DNA of 64,000 nt, taken from NCBI RefSeq assembly GCF_011493005.1, contig NZ_CP049156.1, positions 2,418,001 to 2,482,000 on the forward strand. The letters run 5' to 3'. Source of the DNA: Caballeronia sp. SBC1. GTDB lineage: Bacteria > Pseudomonadota > Gammaproteobacteria > Burkholderiales > Burkholderiaceae. The translations under genes and the position numbers were made by a program. How positions within the stretch are numbered: the stretch's first letter is position 1; each line of letters opens with the position of its first letter. The notes beneath the pieces were generated by a model. The model was not told the origin of the DNA, searched no databases, and saw only the letters and a list, made by a program, of their open reading frames with translations. Positions 1 to 9,101 of the stretch are shown piece after piece.

Positions 1-471
1 CGCGACCGGCAAGTCGATGCCCACGCCCAATCCCATGACAAAACGCGCTCCCCCGAGCACCCAGGCATTGGGCGCGAGGCCACACGCAACGGCGGCGACC
101 ACGAAGAAGAACATGTCGGCCATGAAAACGCGATACCGGCCAATCTTGTCGGTCAGATACCCGCCCAGGAACGCGCCGATGATCGCGCCAAACGTAATTG
201 CAGAAGCGACAAAACCGGTTGCAGCCGGCGTGAGCGAAAACTCTCGGGCAATGTCCTTCACGCCGAAAGCGAGCGCGCCGAGATCGTAGGCGTCGAGGAA
301 CACACCGCCAAGCGCGATGGCAATGACGATACGTGCGTCGCTGCCGACTGCGGCGCCACGATTGACGAGCTGCGAGACATCGGCCGCGCTGCGGATGACG
401 GGGCGCGCGGTGGCGCCGGCTGACGCGGATGCAGACGCGACGGCGGGCTCGGGCGCAAAGGAAATCGACAT
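1..471 (-). CDS. MFS transporter, 5' part only (runs off the left edge)
   Basis: The first 157 codons of a major facilitator superfamily permease; the rest lies beyond position 1. A cytoplasmic tail of about 45 residues precedes TM1 (IVIAIALGGVFLDAYDLG). TM2 follows, then the loop motif LTDKIGRYR, which matches the conserved MFS loop 2-3 motif. The D-A-Y-D-L signature in TM1 is typical of the sugar/aromatic-acid proton symporter branch, so import of a small organic substrate is likely, but the substrate cannot be read from this fragment. The ATG at 471 was chosen because the frame stays open to the window edge and no better start lies upstream. The IS element begins 143 bp upstream of this start, so it could affect expression. 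Confidence 0.8.
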   Translation of the reverse strand, partial: MSISFAPEPAVASASASAGATARPVIRSAADVSQLVNRGAAVGSDARIVIAIALGGVFLDAYDLGALAFGVKDIAREFSLTPAATGFVASAITFGAIIGAFLGGYLTDKIGRYRVFMADMFFFVVAAVACGLAPNAWVLGGARFVMGLGVGIDLPVA

Positions 472-610
472 GGGATGGGGTGCAATGGCGGAAGCTGCAG
501 AACGCGCGATCCTACCGGCGACCGCATGTCATCCCAAATTCATTTTCGTTATTTGTTGAATGACGGCTGACAGAACGCTCATGGCGCCCCGTTTGGCGCT
601 CCTCCATCGC

Positions 611-629
611 CTAACAGGCTGCGGAAATA
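611..629. repeat. Left end of IS element: CTAA target duplication plus inverted repeat
   Basis: CTAA at 611-614 is followed by CAGGCTGCGGAAATA at 615-629. The 15 bases are the exact reverse complement of 1929-1943, and CTAA recurs directly after the right end. This fixes the element boundary to the base. Confidence 0.95.
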
Positions 630-1943
630 GAGGCCGACTTTACTGAGCCGTGAGCTTAATCAGAATTTTCAGCGAGGAATTTCTCATAGTTTGAAATGCG
701 GACCGGTTAATTTCGGTTTTCGGACCTGTTTATGACGCTCTCTTGGGCATTTTTGGCTCACAGCGGCTGCAACGGCCGGATCTCTCCCAAGGTGCGCATG
801 CGCACGAGGTTGTACGCGGCCATGGTCAGCACAAACATCTGATCGACCTTCTTCAAGCCGCGCACCATCACTTGACGCATACCGCCGATGCTCTTAGCCC
901 AGCCGAAACCTTGTTCGATGAGCTTGCGCTTTTGCTGGGAAACCGCATAGCCCGCACTCTGGGCGATTGACTCGGGCACCGCCGACTGGCGGCCTGAGTT
1001 GTTTTGCGCCACGTGAGGCGTGACTTTCATGGTCTTGCAGGCCTCGATGAACTCTGCCGCGTCATAGCCTTTGTCCGCCCCCAGCGTGATCTCGCGCGTC
1101 GGATCGCCAAGCGCCTGGCGGGCATCGTTGATCATCACTTTGGCCGCTTCGCGCTCGGCATAGCCATCGGCCAGCGTCACCACGGCGCTGGCGATCAGCC
1201 CATGGCGGTTATCGCTTAACGTGTGGCCCATGTAGCGTAGCTCGCTTGCCGTTTTGCCCTTACGATACAGCCGCGAATCGGGGTCGCTCTTCGATTCATG
1301 CGTCTCATTGCTGCGCGTCTCACCCTTGAAGCTCCCACCGTCTTCGGGGTCCTGATCATCATCGCGGCGCACAAAGCTTTTATGGCCGGCCCATGCTTGA
1401 ATTAACGTGCCATCGACGCTGAAGTGCTCACCGCAAAGCCAGCACTTCTTCTCGGCAATGCCCACAACCTCGTTGAAGAACTCGATGACCGCGTCATGCT
1501 TGATCAGGCGCTCGCGGTTCTTGGTGAAGACAGTGGGCACCCAAACGGCATCGTCCATCGACAGCCCGATGAACCAACGAAACAGCAGGTTATATTGAAC
1601 CTGCTCCATCAACTGGCGCTCCGAGCGAACGCTATAGAGCACTTGTAATAGCATCGCGCGCAGCAACTTCTCCGGGGCAATGCTGGGCCGCCCACCTTTG
1701 ATATCAGCCTCGTACATGCCGGCAAACAAGCGATCCATCCTGGCCAATGCTGCGTTGGCCATCTTGCGAATCGAGCGCAGCGGATGATCGGCTGGAACAA
1801 AGTCCTCCAGCTTACGCAACGTGAACAAATTCTCGGTAAAGGTATCCGCGCCGCGCATCGCTTCTCACAGTTGTGGGGTCTTCACTAACAACGTTTGAAC
1901 TGACCTTTTGGGTGACTCCGGGGTGAGGTATTTCCGCAGCCTG
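615..1943 (-). mobile_element. IS5-family insertion sequence, 1329 bp, apparently intact
   Basis: The element has perfect 15-bp terminal inverted repeats, one full-length transposase gene on the minus strand (758-1858) and a 4-bp CTAA direct repeat on both sides. A 4-bp YTAR duplication and a single DDE transposase of about 350 residues are characteristic of the IS5 group of the IS5 family. Both ends and the catalytic residues are intact, so it may still be mobile. It sits 7 bp past the stop codon of the VOC gene at 1951-2424 and upstream of the MFS gene, so it breaks no reading frame. It may separate the VOC gene from its original terminator. Confidence 0.95.
758..1858 (-). CDS. IS5-family DDE transposase
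   Basis: A 366-residue transposase that cuts and joins the ends of the surrounding IS. The N-terminal DUF772-type region (about 1-110) contains KLEDFVPADHPLR and the segment GGRPSIAPEKLLRAMLLQ. The catalytic domain shows the first Asp in SVDGTLIQAWAGHKS, the second in LGADKGYDAAEF and the glutamate in KRKLIEQGFGWAK, which fits the Y/R-(3)-E signature of IS4/IS5-type enzymes. The length is normal for the family, and there is no frameshift or internal stop. The ATG at 1858 lies 70 bp inside the right inverted repeat. Confidence 0.95.
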   Translation of the reverse strand: MRGADTFTENLFTLRKLEDFVPADHPLRSIRKMANAALARMDRLFAGMYEADIKGGRPSIAPEKLLRAMLLQVLYSVRSERQLMEQVQYNLLFRWFIGLSMDDAVWVPTVFTKNRERLIKHDAVIEFFNEVVGIAEKKCWLCGEHFSVDGTLIQAWAGHKSFVRRDDDQDPEDGGSFKGETRSNETHESKSDPDSRLYRKGKTASELRYMGHTLSDNRHGLIASAVVTLADGYAEREAAKVMINDARQALGDPTREITLGADKGYDAAEFIEACKTMKVTPHVAQNNSGRQSAVPESIAQSAGYAVSQQKRKLIEQGFGWAKSIGGMRQVMVRGLKKVDQMFVLTMAAYNLVRMRTLGEIRPLQPL

Positions 1944-1947
1944 CTAA
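1929..1947. repeat. Right end of IS element: inverted repeat plus CTAA target duplication
   Basis: TATTTCCGCAGCCTG at 1929-1943 is the exact reverse complement of the left end (615-629). CTAA follows at 1944-1947, duplicating 611-614. Removing the element plus one CTAA restores a continuous sequence between the VOC and MFS genes. Confidence 0.95.
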
Positions 1948-1950
1948 CTG

Positions 1951-2424
1951 TCACTCGCCCCGATAAGCCCGCTCCAGCCCCGCGATATCGAGCTTGATCA
2001 TGCCCAGCATCGCCCGCATGACACGCGATGATTTCTCCGCGTCCGAGTCCTGAAGCATTCTGCCCAGCGCGACGGGCACGATCTGCCACGACACGCCGAA
2101 CTTGTCTTTTATCCAGCCGCACTGCTGCGGTTCGCCGCCTTCGCCGAGCCGGGCCCACAATTTATCGACTTCTTCCTGAGTCTCGCAGTCGACAAAAAGC
2201 GAGATCGCCGGCGTAAAGGTGAACACCGGCCCGCCATTCAGCGCTTTGAACTCCCGGCCTTCCAGTTCAAATGTAATGCCCATGACCCCGCCCTTCGGCC
2301 CTGGCCCTGCATCTCCGAAACGCATCACCGACAGGATTCGTGAATTATTGAAGATGCTCGTGTAGAACTGAGCGGCTTCCTCCGCGTTGTTGTTAAACCA
2401 TAGAAAGGGAGAAATCTTCTGCAT
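1951..2424 (-). CDS. VOC superfamily (PhnB / 3-dmu-9_3-mt type) protein
   Basis: A 157-residue protein of the vicinal oxygen chelate superfamily, of the subfamily once called 3-demethylubiquinone-9 3-methyltransferase-like. It starts MQKISPFLWFNNNAEEAAQF, the usual opening of the family, with the beta-alpha-beta-beta-beta modules following; FGVSWQIVP lies near residue 110 and a helical C-terminus ends the protein. These proteins are often metal-binding or dioxygenase-like, but most, including this one, have no assigned substrate. The ATG at 2424 has AGGAGC 5 bases upstream, so the longer upstream frame is not used. A second VOC gene lies directly upstream on the same strand. The IS element starts 7 bp after the stop. 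Confidence 0.85.
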   Translation of the reverse strand: MQKISPFLWFNNNAEEAAQFYTSIFNNSRILSVMRFGDAGPGPKGGVMGITFELEGREFKALNGGPVFTFTPAISLFVDCETQEEVDKLWARLGEGGEPQQCGWIKDKFGVSWQIVPVALGRMLQDSDAEKSSRVMRAMLGMIKLDIAGLERAYRGE

Positions 2425-2571
2425 GGAAGCTCCTGATGTTTGCCGGTCAAGCAAACGAGCCAGTGTAAAAAATGGCGGCCGGTATAACACCGCGGACTAA
2501 CGCGTCAGACGCGTCAATTCGCGGCGCCCTGCTGCCTACGGAACCGAACTCGCCAACAATTACGTCGATAA

Positions 2572-3042
2572 TTACGTCGGCATTGCCTTGGGCATGCCTT
2601 CCCGGATCTCTTCTTCGGTCAGATCGCGGGTATGAGTCGCGAGCGACCAGGAGTGACCGAACGGATCTTCAATCACGCCATAGCGGTCGCCCCAGAACAT
2701 ATCGGCGACGGGCATGATGACCTTCGCCCCCGCGGCGACGGCCTGCGCGAAGGAGGCGTCAACGTCTTTCACGTACAAGTGCAGCGTGACCGGCGAGCCC
2801 TTCAGCGTTAGCGGTCCGCTACGGCCACAATTCGGGAATTCCTCACCCAGCATCAGCGTAGAGTCGCCGATGCCCAGCATGGCGTGCATCACCGTGCCGT
2901 CAGGCCCCGGCAAACGTGTTCGCTCGACTGCGTTGAATGCTTTTTTATAGAACTCGATGGCGTCGGATGCGCCCTTGCAAACCAGGTGAGGCGTGATCGT
3001 ATGCATCCCTTCCGGGGTCGGTTTGACAGCTGAAGTCGACAT
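2572..3042 (-). CDS. VOC superfamily protein, PhnB-like (glyoxalase fold)
   Basis: A 156-residue PhnB-like protein. It begins with a loose N-terminus (about 12 residues), then HTITPHLVCKGASDAIEFYK, the standard first module. Later come VTLHLYVKDVDASFAQAVAAG and FWGDRYGVIEDPFGHSWSLA, the typical second module with the DPFGH turn. The closest recalled families are E. coli PhnB/YdfO-like proteins, which lack a proven reaction. AGGAGC lies just upstream of the ATG at 3042. It is probably co-transcribed with the VOC gene at 1951-2424, with about 150 bp between them. Confidence 0.85.
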   Translation of the reverse strand: MSTSAVKPTPEGMHTITPHLVCKGASDAIEFYKKAFNAVERTRLPGPDGTVMHAMLGIGDSTLMLGEEFPNCGRSGPLTLKGSPVTLHLYVKDVDASFAQAVAAGAKVIMPVADMFWGDRYGVIEDPFGHSWSLATHTRDLTEEEIREGMPKAMPT

Positions 3043-3282
3043 TACTTTGCTCCTGGATGTGACGGGTTGACCAACAAACTAGAGAGACGGCACCGAACAG
3101 GCGCCCTCTGCCGACACGACGTGCGATCAGCCCGGAAATCGACACATGGGGCGGACTTTTTTTCGCTCAAACCAGCTTTCGTTGCCGAGGTAGACGGTTG
3201 TTCGCGTGCGGCAGGCATGAGCATGGGTGCGACAACGCTTATCGAACGAACCGGTTCGCTCGTCCATTGTCCTGCGGCAAGC

Positions 3283-3321
3283 CGGCTGTTTGTTTGACAG
3301 CGCGTAGCAAACAGCCGTTTT
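3283..3321 (+). terminator. Possible Rho-independent terminator
   Basis: CGGCTGTTTG (3283-3292) pairs perfectly with CAAACAGCCG (3308-3317) across a 15-base loop and is followed by TTTT. There is no recognisable gene ending just before it on the plus strand. It could terminate an unannotated transcript or be fortuitous. Confidence 0.4.
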
Positions 3322-3514
3322 AAAAACCTGCGTCCGCGCGGTTGATTTGCGCTCGCGCTCCGTGCTCTTGAAACTGCATTGCAACCCGGCTGACGCGCGC
3401 CGTTACTCAATCCGAGCCTAGCCGTTCACCTTCGACAACACCAGCACCGCATCCACAATACCCGCCAAGCGCGAATCGGAGCAATCAGGCGATTTGTGTC
3501 GTTCCCGGTTATGT

Positions 3515-3545
3515 CCCTGTTTTGTGCACTTCTGCCCCTGTTTTG
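3515..3545. repeat. Direct repeat CCCTGTTTTG x2, 21-bp period
   Basis: Identical decamers at 3515-3524 and 3536-3545 lie two helical turns apart, about 95 bp upstream of the small gene at 3640. The spacing suits a dimeric regulator, but no known consensus is recognised. Confidence 0.45.
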
Positions 3546-3639
3546 CTTGTGTACACTCATGTTCCGGCGACTTCCGGCGCTCAGATTTTTTCGCCAGATT
3601 CACCCTAAAGTTTTTCCACCCGCTGCCGAAAGCCCATCT

Positions 3640-3885
3640 ATGGACCACGAAATCAACCCGCCAGCCGACTCAAACGATCCGACCTTCCTGAGGGCGCGAG
3701 CGTTGAGTCTGAGCGTCGGCGCAATCCGGAAGGCGCAGGGGAAAAAATGCCCCGGCGATTTTCCGGTTGGCACGATTGAATGGCATGCGGTGGTTGAGGA
3801 GTTTGCGAACGACGTACTGAAGGCGATGCTTTCAGAACCGGATTTGCCGATCCTGGAATTCAAACGCGGCAACACCGGAAAATAA
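3640..3885 (+). CDS. Small hypothetical protein (81 residues)
   Basis: An unrecognised 81-residue acidic/mixed soluble protein beginning MDHEINPPADSND. The central part (RARALSLSVGAIRKAQGKKC, then PGDFPVGTIEWHAVVEEFAND) looks like a compact alpha-helical domain, and the C-terminus is LEFKRGNTGK. No signal peptide or membrane segment is present from this start. The frame is open back to 3496, where an upstream start would add a hydrophobic N-terminus (SLFCALLPLFCLCTLMF); the ATG at 3640 lacks a good ribosome site, so either start is possible. A strong bidirectional terminator follows at 3948. Function unknown. Confidence 0.5.
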   Translation: MDHEINPPADSNDPTFLRARALSLSVGAIRKAQGKKCPGDFPVGTIEWHAVVEEFANDVLKAMLSEPDLPILEFKRGNTGK

Positions 3886-3947
3886 CGGCTTCGGGCAAAG
3901 CTTAAAGCCCGAAAAACCGGGCGCAAGCTCCCGCTCCGATCAAAAAT

Positions 3948-3986
3948 GAAAAAAGGCGTCGCGATTAATCCGCGACGCCTTTTTTC
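3948..3986. terminator. Bidirectional Rho-independent terminator
   Basis: GAAAAAAGGCGTCGCG (3948-3963) pairs perfectly with 3971-3986 across a 7-base loop. A-tract and T-tract flanks allow termination from either strand. It separates the small gene at 3640-3885 from the oppositely transcribed MerR gene, whose stop is at 4029. Confidence 0.9.
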
Positions 3987-4028
3987 TTGTGTTTCCGCTT
4001 GATTCCGGCGAGTGATTCCAGCAAGTCG

Positions 4029-4415
4029 TCATCCGCCCAGTAAATCGATCACTTGCAGAATGTCCTTGCGCAATTGATCGACATCGACCGACACATTCAC
4101 TTGAGGAACTGCACCGCTTTCCTGCGCGTCCTCGATATCAACCGAACCGTTCGGACGCCCATGTGAATCGAGGCGGTTGCGCGCGCCATTGATCGTAAAA
4201 CCCTGCTCATAAAGCAATTCACGAATGCGGCGGATCAACAGCACTTCGTGATGCTGATAATAGCGGCGATTACCACGCCGCTTGACCGGCCTCAGTTGCG
4301 TGAACTCCTGTTCCCAGTAGCGCAGCACGTGCGGCTTGACGCCGCATAGCTCGCTGACCTCACCGATGGTGAAGTAGCGCTTGGCCGGAATCGGAGGCAG
4401 GACGACTTTTTCCAT
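4029..4415 (-). CDS. MerR-family transcriptional regulator
   Basis: A 128-residue DNA-binding protein. The N-terminal winged-helix reads RYFTIGEVSELCGVKPHVLR, then YWEQEF, with the basic wing RRGNRRYY (about residues 13-60). The family's arginine-rich helix ELLYEQGFTINGARNRL follows. The C-terminal part is short and lacks metal-binding cysteines, so it is not a canonical metal sensor. This gene commonly follows ihfA in Burkholderiaceae, and its target is not known to me. The ATG at 4415 is preferred; a TTG two codons upstream (4421) is also in frame. It probably reads through from ihfA, about 87 bp upstream. Confidence 0.88.
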   Translation of the reverse strand: MEKVVLPPIPAKRYFTIGEVSELCGVKPHVLRYWEQEFTQLRPVKRRGNRRYYQHHEVLLIRRIRELLYEQGFTINGARNRLDSHGRPNGSVDIEDAQESGAVPQVNVSVDVDQLRKDILQVIDLLGG

Positions 4416-4502
4416 CGTCAATCAACCATCGTGGTGAATGTCGCGAATGGGGTAAATGTCGCTAATAAGCGTTCGGGCAGCACAAGGCAAATGCCCGTCA
4501 CT

Positions 4503-4913
4503 TCAGCGGCCGAAACTGTTTTCAGCACCGGCTTCGACCAGCGCTTTCAACTTCTGACTCGCATGGAACGTGACAACACGACGCGCCGCGATAGGAATGG
4601 CTTCCCCCGTTTTTGGATTACGTCCGGGACGCTGCGGTTTGTCGCGTAGCTGAAAGTTGCCAAAGCCGGATAGCTTGACACTGTCGCCGCTTTCAAGCGC
4701 GTCGCGAATGACCTCGAAAAATGCTTCCACCATGTCTTTGGCTTCGCGCTTATTCAACCCGACATGGTCGAATAGCATTTCGGCCAATTCGGCTTTTGTC
4801 AGCGTAGGCGTTTCTGCCGTTGCCGCACCGTTCGAAGTGGGAACATCTCGGATCATGGCGCTGCGTTGCGCCGAAAGAAGGGCTTCGAAATCACTCGAGT
4901 TCATTTGGTTCAT
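4503..4913 (-). CDS. ihfA: Integration host factor subunit alpha
   Basis: The alpha subunit of the IHF heterodimer, which bends DNA at specific sites in recombination, replication and sigma-54 transcription. The HU/IHF fold spans about residues 36-130: [20 protein letters not shown], then the beta-arm region [20 protein letters not shown] with the DNA-intercalating proline context, ending [11 protein letters not shown]. The protein is 136 residues, against about 100 in E. coli, because of an N-terminal extension of some 35 residues; a start at 4856 (MIRDVPTS) would shorten it. Location directly after pheT is the classical pheST-ihfA arrangement (47-bp gap). Confidence 0.95.
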   Translation of the reverse strand: MNQMNSSDFEALLSAQRSAMIRDVPTSNGAATAETPTLTKAELAEMLFDHVGLNKREAKDMVEAFFEVIRDALESGDSVKLSGFGNFQLRDKPQRPGRNPKTGEAIPIAARRVVTFHASQKLKALVEAGAENSFGR

Positions 4914-4960
4914 ATCGAAAAAATGGCGTAACGATGAAGACGGAGGGGGCCAACTGCAGG

Positions 4961-7396
4961 CTATCCGCGCAATCGCGCGCCATGTACTCGAGCCAAGCGT
5001 TCCACCAATGTTTTGATGGCCGTTTCGACCGTTTCGTCCTGAAGCGTCCCGCCAGTATCTTGCAACGTTACACGGAAGGCAAGGCTTTTCTCATGCGCGT
5101 CCAACCCACCGGAAGTGCTTGATTTTGGACGGAATTCGTCGAATAAAGCAACCCTGGTGACGTGCTTGCAGGCGGGCTCGGAACGGGCACTTTCCAGCTC
5201 ATCGATGAGCGCCTGCACGTCCACTTTCTGGTCCACGACAATCGCAATATCGCGGCGAACCGGCGGGAATTTCGACACGTCGGACGGCACCGGCAATGCG
5301 CGTTGCATCAATGCGTCGGATTCGATTTCGAACAAAACCGGCGCATGCGGCAAATCGTATTTCTGCATCCAGCGCGGGTGCAGATCGCCGATCCAGCCCA
5401 CCGCGCGGCCGTCGATTTCAATCCGTGCGCTGCGTCCCGGATGCAGCGCCGGATGTTCCGCTTTCACGAAACGCGGCATGACAGGCGAGAACAGCGCTTC
5501 CACATCGCCTTTTACATCGAAGAAATCGACGATGCGTGACGGCTTCGTGCCCCACTGCTCTTCGAAGGCCGGACCATAAGCCAGGCCGCCGATCATTTTC
5601 GGCTGATCGAAACCTTCAATAGCCAGTTCACCCGCTTTGATTGCCGGATCATGCAGGAACACACGGCCCGCTTCGAACACACGAATCCGGTCAGCGCGCC
5701 GGTTCAGGTTGTGGCGCAGCACGCTGATCAGGCTGCCGAACAACGTGGTGCGCATGACCGAAAGCTGGCTGGCGATCGGATTCAGCAATTTCACGGGATT
5801 CGTGTTGCCGGCGAAATCCGCTTCCCACTCGGCGTCGACGAAACTGAAGTTCACCGTCTCCGCGTAATCCCGCGCGGCCACGGCGTGGCGCAGCACGTGA
5901 ATAGAACGCTTCGTCTCGTTGGTCGGACGCATTTCGCTGGTCGCGACCGGCGGACGCGCGGGGATCCTCTCGAAGCCGTAAATGCGCGCGACTTCCTCGA
6001 TCAGATCCTCTTCAATCTCAATATCGAAACGATACGCCGGCGGCGTGACCGCGAACGTGTCGCCGTCGTGCGTGAACGTCAAGCCAAGTCGCGTGAAAAT
6101 CTGCGCGATTTCCTCAGCGCCAATAGCCACGCCAATGATCCGGTTCGCCCGCGATACGCGCATATTCACCGGCTCGCGCGTTGGCACGTTGAGCGTCTGG
6201 TCGTCTACAGGACCGGCATTACCGCCGCAAATATCGAGGATTAGCTTAGAAATGCGCTCGATATGCTCGACAGTTGTCGAATAGTCCACCCCGCGCTCGA
6301 AGCGATGCGCCGCGTCGGTGGAAAAATTGTACTTGCGCGCGCGGCCACGAATGCTGTCCGGCCACCAGAACGCGGCTTCCAGGTAGATATTGGTCGTGTC
6401 GAGCGACACGGCGGTGCTGTCGCCACCCATGATCCCCGCGAGACTTTCCACGTGGCGATCATCGGCGATTACACCGACGGTTTCATCGAGTTCGACCGTG
6501 TTGCCGTTCAGCAGCTTGAGCGTCTCGCCCAGCTTTCCCCAGCGCACTTCAATACCGCCGTGGATCTTGTCGAGATCGAACACGTGCGTCGGGCGGCCGA
6601 GCTCAAGCATCACGTAATTCGAGATATCGACGAGTGCGGAAATGCTGCGCTGTCCCGAACGTTCAAGACGCTCGACCATCCAGTGCGGCGTTTTGGCATG
6701 CGCGTTCACGCCACGAATCACTCGGCCCGAAAAGCGTCCGCATAGGTCCGGCGCCAACACTTTGACCGGCAAGATTTCATCGATAGTGACAGCGACCGGC
6801 GGCATCTCGAGCGCATGCAACGGCGCACCCGTGATGGCGGCGGTTTCCCGCGCGACGCCGAATACCGACAAACAATCGGCCTTGTTCGGCGTGAGCTTGA
6901 TCTCGAAAACGGTGTCGTCGAGGTTGAGCGTCTGGCGAATGTCCTGTCCAATCGGGGTATCGGCGGGCAGGATCAGCAAGCCGCTGTGATCTTCCGACAG
7001 CTTCAGTTCGCGTGCCGAGCACAGCATGCCCTGGCTTTCCACGCCGCGCAGCTTGGACAGCTTGATCGCGAACGGCGCACCACCCGCTTCGGCCGGCGGC
7101 AATTCAGCGCCGACCAGTGCGACCGGCACCTTGATCCCCGGCGACACGTTTGGCGCACCGCACACAATGTTCAGCGTCTCGCCGGTGCCGGCGTCGACCT
7201 GACACACATTGAGCTTGTCGGCGTTAGGATGCTTCGCCACCTCCAGCACCTGCCCGACAACGATCTTCGTGGTCGGCGGCGCGACTGGCGCGAGGCCTTC
7301 CACTTCAAGACCCGCCATGGTCAGCGCGTGCGAGAGTTCATCGGTCGAGAGCTTGGGATCGACGAAAGTTCTAAGCCAGGATTCCGGGAATTGCAT
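4961..7396 (-). CDS. pheT: Phenylalanine--tRNA ligase beta subunit
   Basis: The 811-residue large subunit of the alpha2-beta2 phenylalanyl-tRNA synthetase, which charges tRNA-Phe in the cytoplasm. The N-terminal [20 protein letters not shown] leads into the tRNA-binding OB fold (about 40-150, [19 protein letters not shown]). The B3/B4 editing domain and B5 domain follow (FERGVDY; YGFERIP near 480). The C-terminal ferredoxin-fold anticodon-binding domain begins [14 protein letters not shown] (about 715). The length is normal for bacteria. It is translated after pheS, with a 101-bp gap. Confidence 0.98.
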   Translation of the reverse strand: MQFPESWLRTFVDPKLSTDELSHALTMAGLEVEGLAPVAPPTTKIVVGQVLEVAKHPNADKLNVCQVDAGTGETLNIVCGAPNVSPGIKVPVALVGAELPPAEAGGAPFAIKLSKLRGVESQGMLCSARELKLSEDHSGLLILPADTPIGQDIRQTLNLDDTVFEIKLTPNKADCLSVFGVARETAAITGAPLHALEMPPVAVTIDEILPVKVLAPDLCGRFSGRVIRGVNAHAKTPHWMVERLERSGQRSISALVDISNYVMLELGRPTHVFDLDKIHGGIEVRWGKLGETLKLLNGNTVELDETVGVIADDRHVESLAGIMGGDSTAVSLDTTNIYLEAAFWWPDSIRGRARKYNFSTDAAHRFERGVDYSTTVEHIERISKLILDICGGNAGPVDDQTLNVPTREPVNMRVSRANRIIGVAIGAEEIAQIFTRLGLTFTHDGDTFAVTPPAYRFDIEIEEDLIEEVARIYGFERIPARPPVATSEMRPTNETKRSIHVLRHAVAARDYAETVNFSFVDAEWEADFAGNTNPVKLLNPIASQLSVMRTTLFGSLISVLRHNLNRRADRIRVFEAGRVFLHDPAIKAGELAIEGFDQPKMIGGLAYGPAFEEQWGTKPSRIVDFFDVKGDVEALFSPVMPRFVKAEHPALHPGRSARIEIDGRAVGWIGDLHPRWMQKYDLPHAPVLFEIESDALMQRALPVPSDVSKFPPVRRDIAIVVDQKVDVQALIDELESARSEPACKHVTRVALFDEFRPKSSTSGGLDAHEKSLAFRVTLQDTGGTLQDETVETAIKTLVERLARVHGARLRG

Positions 7397-7497
7397 GTGT
7401 GTCTAGGTTCGAAATGAGGTTCGACATAAGTCGTGTCTGCGTCCGGACTTTACGTTTCTATGTCCGGACTACGGCAACCGCCCGCGGCAAGATGCGC

Positions 7498-8511
7498 TCA
7501 GGCAAATTGCTCGAGGAAACGCAGATCGTTTTCGAAGAACAGGCGCAGGTCCTGCACGCCATAGCGCAGCATCGTCAGGCGCTCGAGGCCGCTGCCGAAT
7601 GCAAAGCCGATATACCGTTCCGGGTCGAGTCCCATGTTGCGGATCACGTTCGGATGAACCTGCCCCGAACCCGAGATTTCGAGCCATTTACCAGCGTTCT
7701 TGCCGTGCTCGAACATCATGTCGATTTCGGCCGACGGCTCAGTAAACGGAAAATACGACGGGCGGAACCGCACGAGAATGTCGTCACGCTCGAAGAATTT
7801 CTTCAGGAAGTCAGAGTACACGCCCTTCAGGTCGGCAAAGCTGATCTTCTCATCGATCCACAAACCCTCGACTTGATTGAACATGGGCGAATGCGTGGCG
7901 TCGCTATCCACCCGATACGTCCGGCCCGGCACAATCACCTTGATCGGCGGCTTGTTCATGCGCGCGTAGCGCACCTGCATCGGGCTGGTGTGCGTGCGCA
8001 GCAGCAGTTGCCGGCCATCGGCATCCTTGCCGTCGATATAAAACGTGTCCTGCATCGAACGCGCCGGATGATTTTCCGGGCTGTTCAGCGCAGTGAAGTT
8101 GTACCAATCGGTTTCGATCTCGGGGCCGTCGGCCACATCGAAACCAATCGTGCTGAAAATCTGTTCCACGCGTTCCCACGTGCGCATTACCGGATGCAGG
8201 CTGCCGGCGCCGAGACCGCGACCGGGCAACGTGACATCGATCGATTCGGAAGCCAGCCGCTGATTCAGCAACACGTCCGCCAGCGCCTGACGGCGCGCGT
8301 TCAGCGCTGCTTCCACCTGCTGCTTGACCGCATTGATGCGTGCACCTTCGATCTTGCGGGCTTCAGGATCGAGCTTACCCAAGCCTTTCAGCAGATCCGT
8401 GAGCACACCGGACTTACCAAGAAAGCGGGCCTTTTCGTTTTCAAGCGTAGCCGCATCGGCGGCGTGTTCGAAGGCATTTCGCGCGTCGGCGACAATCTGG
8501 TCCAGATCCAT
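7498..8511 (-). CDS. pheS: Phenylalanine--tRNA ligase alpha subunit
   Basis: The 337-residue catalytic subunit of phenylalanyl-tRNA synthetase. An N-terminal coiled coil (about 1-90) is followed by the class II core: motif 1 around [14 protein letters not shown], motif 2 around [19 protein letters not shown], and motif 3 [17 protein letters not shown] near the C-terminus. The ATG at 8511 ([12 protein letters not shown]) aligns with E. coli PheS. The open frame continues 23 codons upstream to 8580, but those residues do not look like PheS. A strong terminator-like hairpin (8604-8642) sits between rplT and this gene and may act as an attenuator or separate the transcripts. Confidence 0.97.
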   Translation of the reverse strand: MDLDQIVADARNAFEHAADAATLENEKARFLGKSGVLTDLLKGLGKLDPEARKIEGARINAVKQQVEAALNARRQALADVLLNQRLASESIDVTLPGRGLGAGSLHPVMRTWERVEQIFSTIGFDVADGPEIETDWYNFTALNSPENHPARSMQDTFYIDGKDADGRQLLLRTHTSPMQVRYARMNKPPIKVIVPGRTYRVDSDATHSPMFNQVEGLWIDEKISFADLKGVYSDFLKKFFERDDILVRFRPSYFPFTEPSAEIDMMFEHGKNAGKWLEISGSGQVHPNVIRNMGLDPERYIGFAFGSGLERLTMLRYGVQDLRLFFENDLRFLEQFA

Positions 8512-8603
8512 TGATCCCATCATTTCAGCGTCAAAGTTCTTCTGATCGTTTCCGGGCCGATGTTTGCGCGACATAGCCATCTTCGCGCTTCAACCCGGTT
8601 TCA

Positions 8604-8642
8604 CCAACAAAAACGGGGCTCGACAAGAGCCCCGTTTTTTGG
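8604..8642 (-). terminator. Terminator or attenuator between rplT and pheS
   Basis: AACGGGGCTC and GAGCCCCGTT pair perfectly around a GACAA loop, flanked by A- and T-runs, so it can terminate in the minus direction after rplT. In enterobacteria a pheST attenuator with a Phe-rich leader peptide occupies this spot. I see no Phe-codon-rich leader here, so simple termination or partial readthrough is as likely. Confidence 0.85.
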
Positions 8643-8712
8643 TTGTTGCGCCGTCCGGTTAGAGACAGCGCTACAACTAACCACGCAGTACCAATCTGGC
8701 TAACAAGCTCGA

Positions 8713-9072
8713 TCAGGCTGCAACGGCGGCTTTTACCTGCTTGACGATCGCAGCAAAAGCAGCCTTGTCGAACACAGCCATGTCGGCCAGCACCTTGCGG
8801 TCGAGTTCGATCGAAGCCTTCTTCAGGCCGTTGATGAACACGCTGTACGTCATGTCGTGCTGGCGCACCGCCGCGTTGATACGCGTGATCCACAACGCGC
8901 GGAACACACGCTTCTTATTGCGGCGATCGCGATAGGCATATTGCCCGGCGCGCATGACCGCTTGCTTGGCGATGCGATAGACGTTATTGCGACGGCCGCG
9001 GTAACCCTTGGCCAGTTTGATAATCTTCTTGTGACGGGCCCGTGCGGTAACCCCACGTTTGACTCTAGGCAT
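8713..9072 (-). CDS. rplT: 50S ribosomal protein L20
   Basis: A 119-residue L20, a 23S rRNA-binding assembly protein of the large subunit. It begins [19 protein letters not shown], the invariant L20 N-terminus, followed by the long basic helix [20 protein letters not shown] and [20 protein letters not shown]. The length matches the family. It is part of the infC-rpmI-rplT ribosomal operon; rpmI ends 29 bp upstream. GGAGCGC lies just before the ATG. Confidence 0.99.
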   Translation of the reverse strand: MPRVKRGVTARARHKKIIKLAKGYRGRRNNVYRIAKQAVMRAGQYAYRDRRNKKRVFRALWITRINAAVRQHDMTYSVFINGLKKASIELDRKVLADMAVFDKAAFAAIVKQVKAAVAA

Positions 9073-9101
9073 AGTGCGCTCCTGTGAGTGTCAGTTAAGG
9101 G

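Larger units (their letters stand above)
3043..3639. other. Non-coding stretch with a hairpin and a 21-bp-period direct repeat
   Basis: No convincing gene lies here. The open frames are short and have neither ribosome sites nor recognisable composition. It holds a 10-bp perfect hairpin followed by TTTT (3283-3321) and a tandem CCCTGTTTTG repeat (3515-3545). The last 100 bases are visibly less GC-rich than the flanks, consistent with a promoter for the gene at 3640. Confidence 0.6.

Noticed and set aside
3067..3297. 76-codon frame in the gap after the VOC gene
   Set aside because: It lacks an ATG with a ribosome site and has no recognisable composition; the hairpin at its end is more likely independent.
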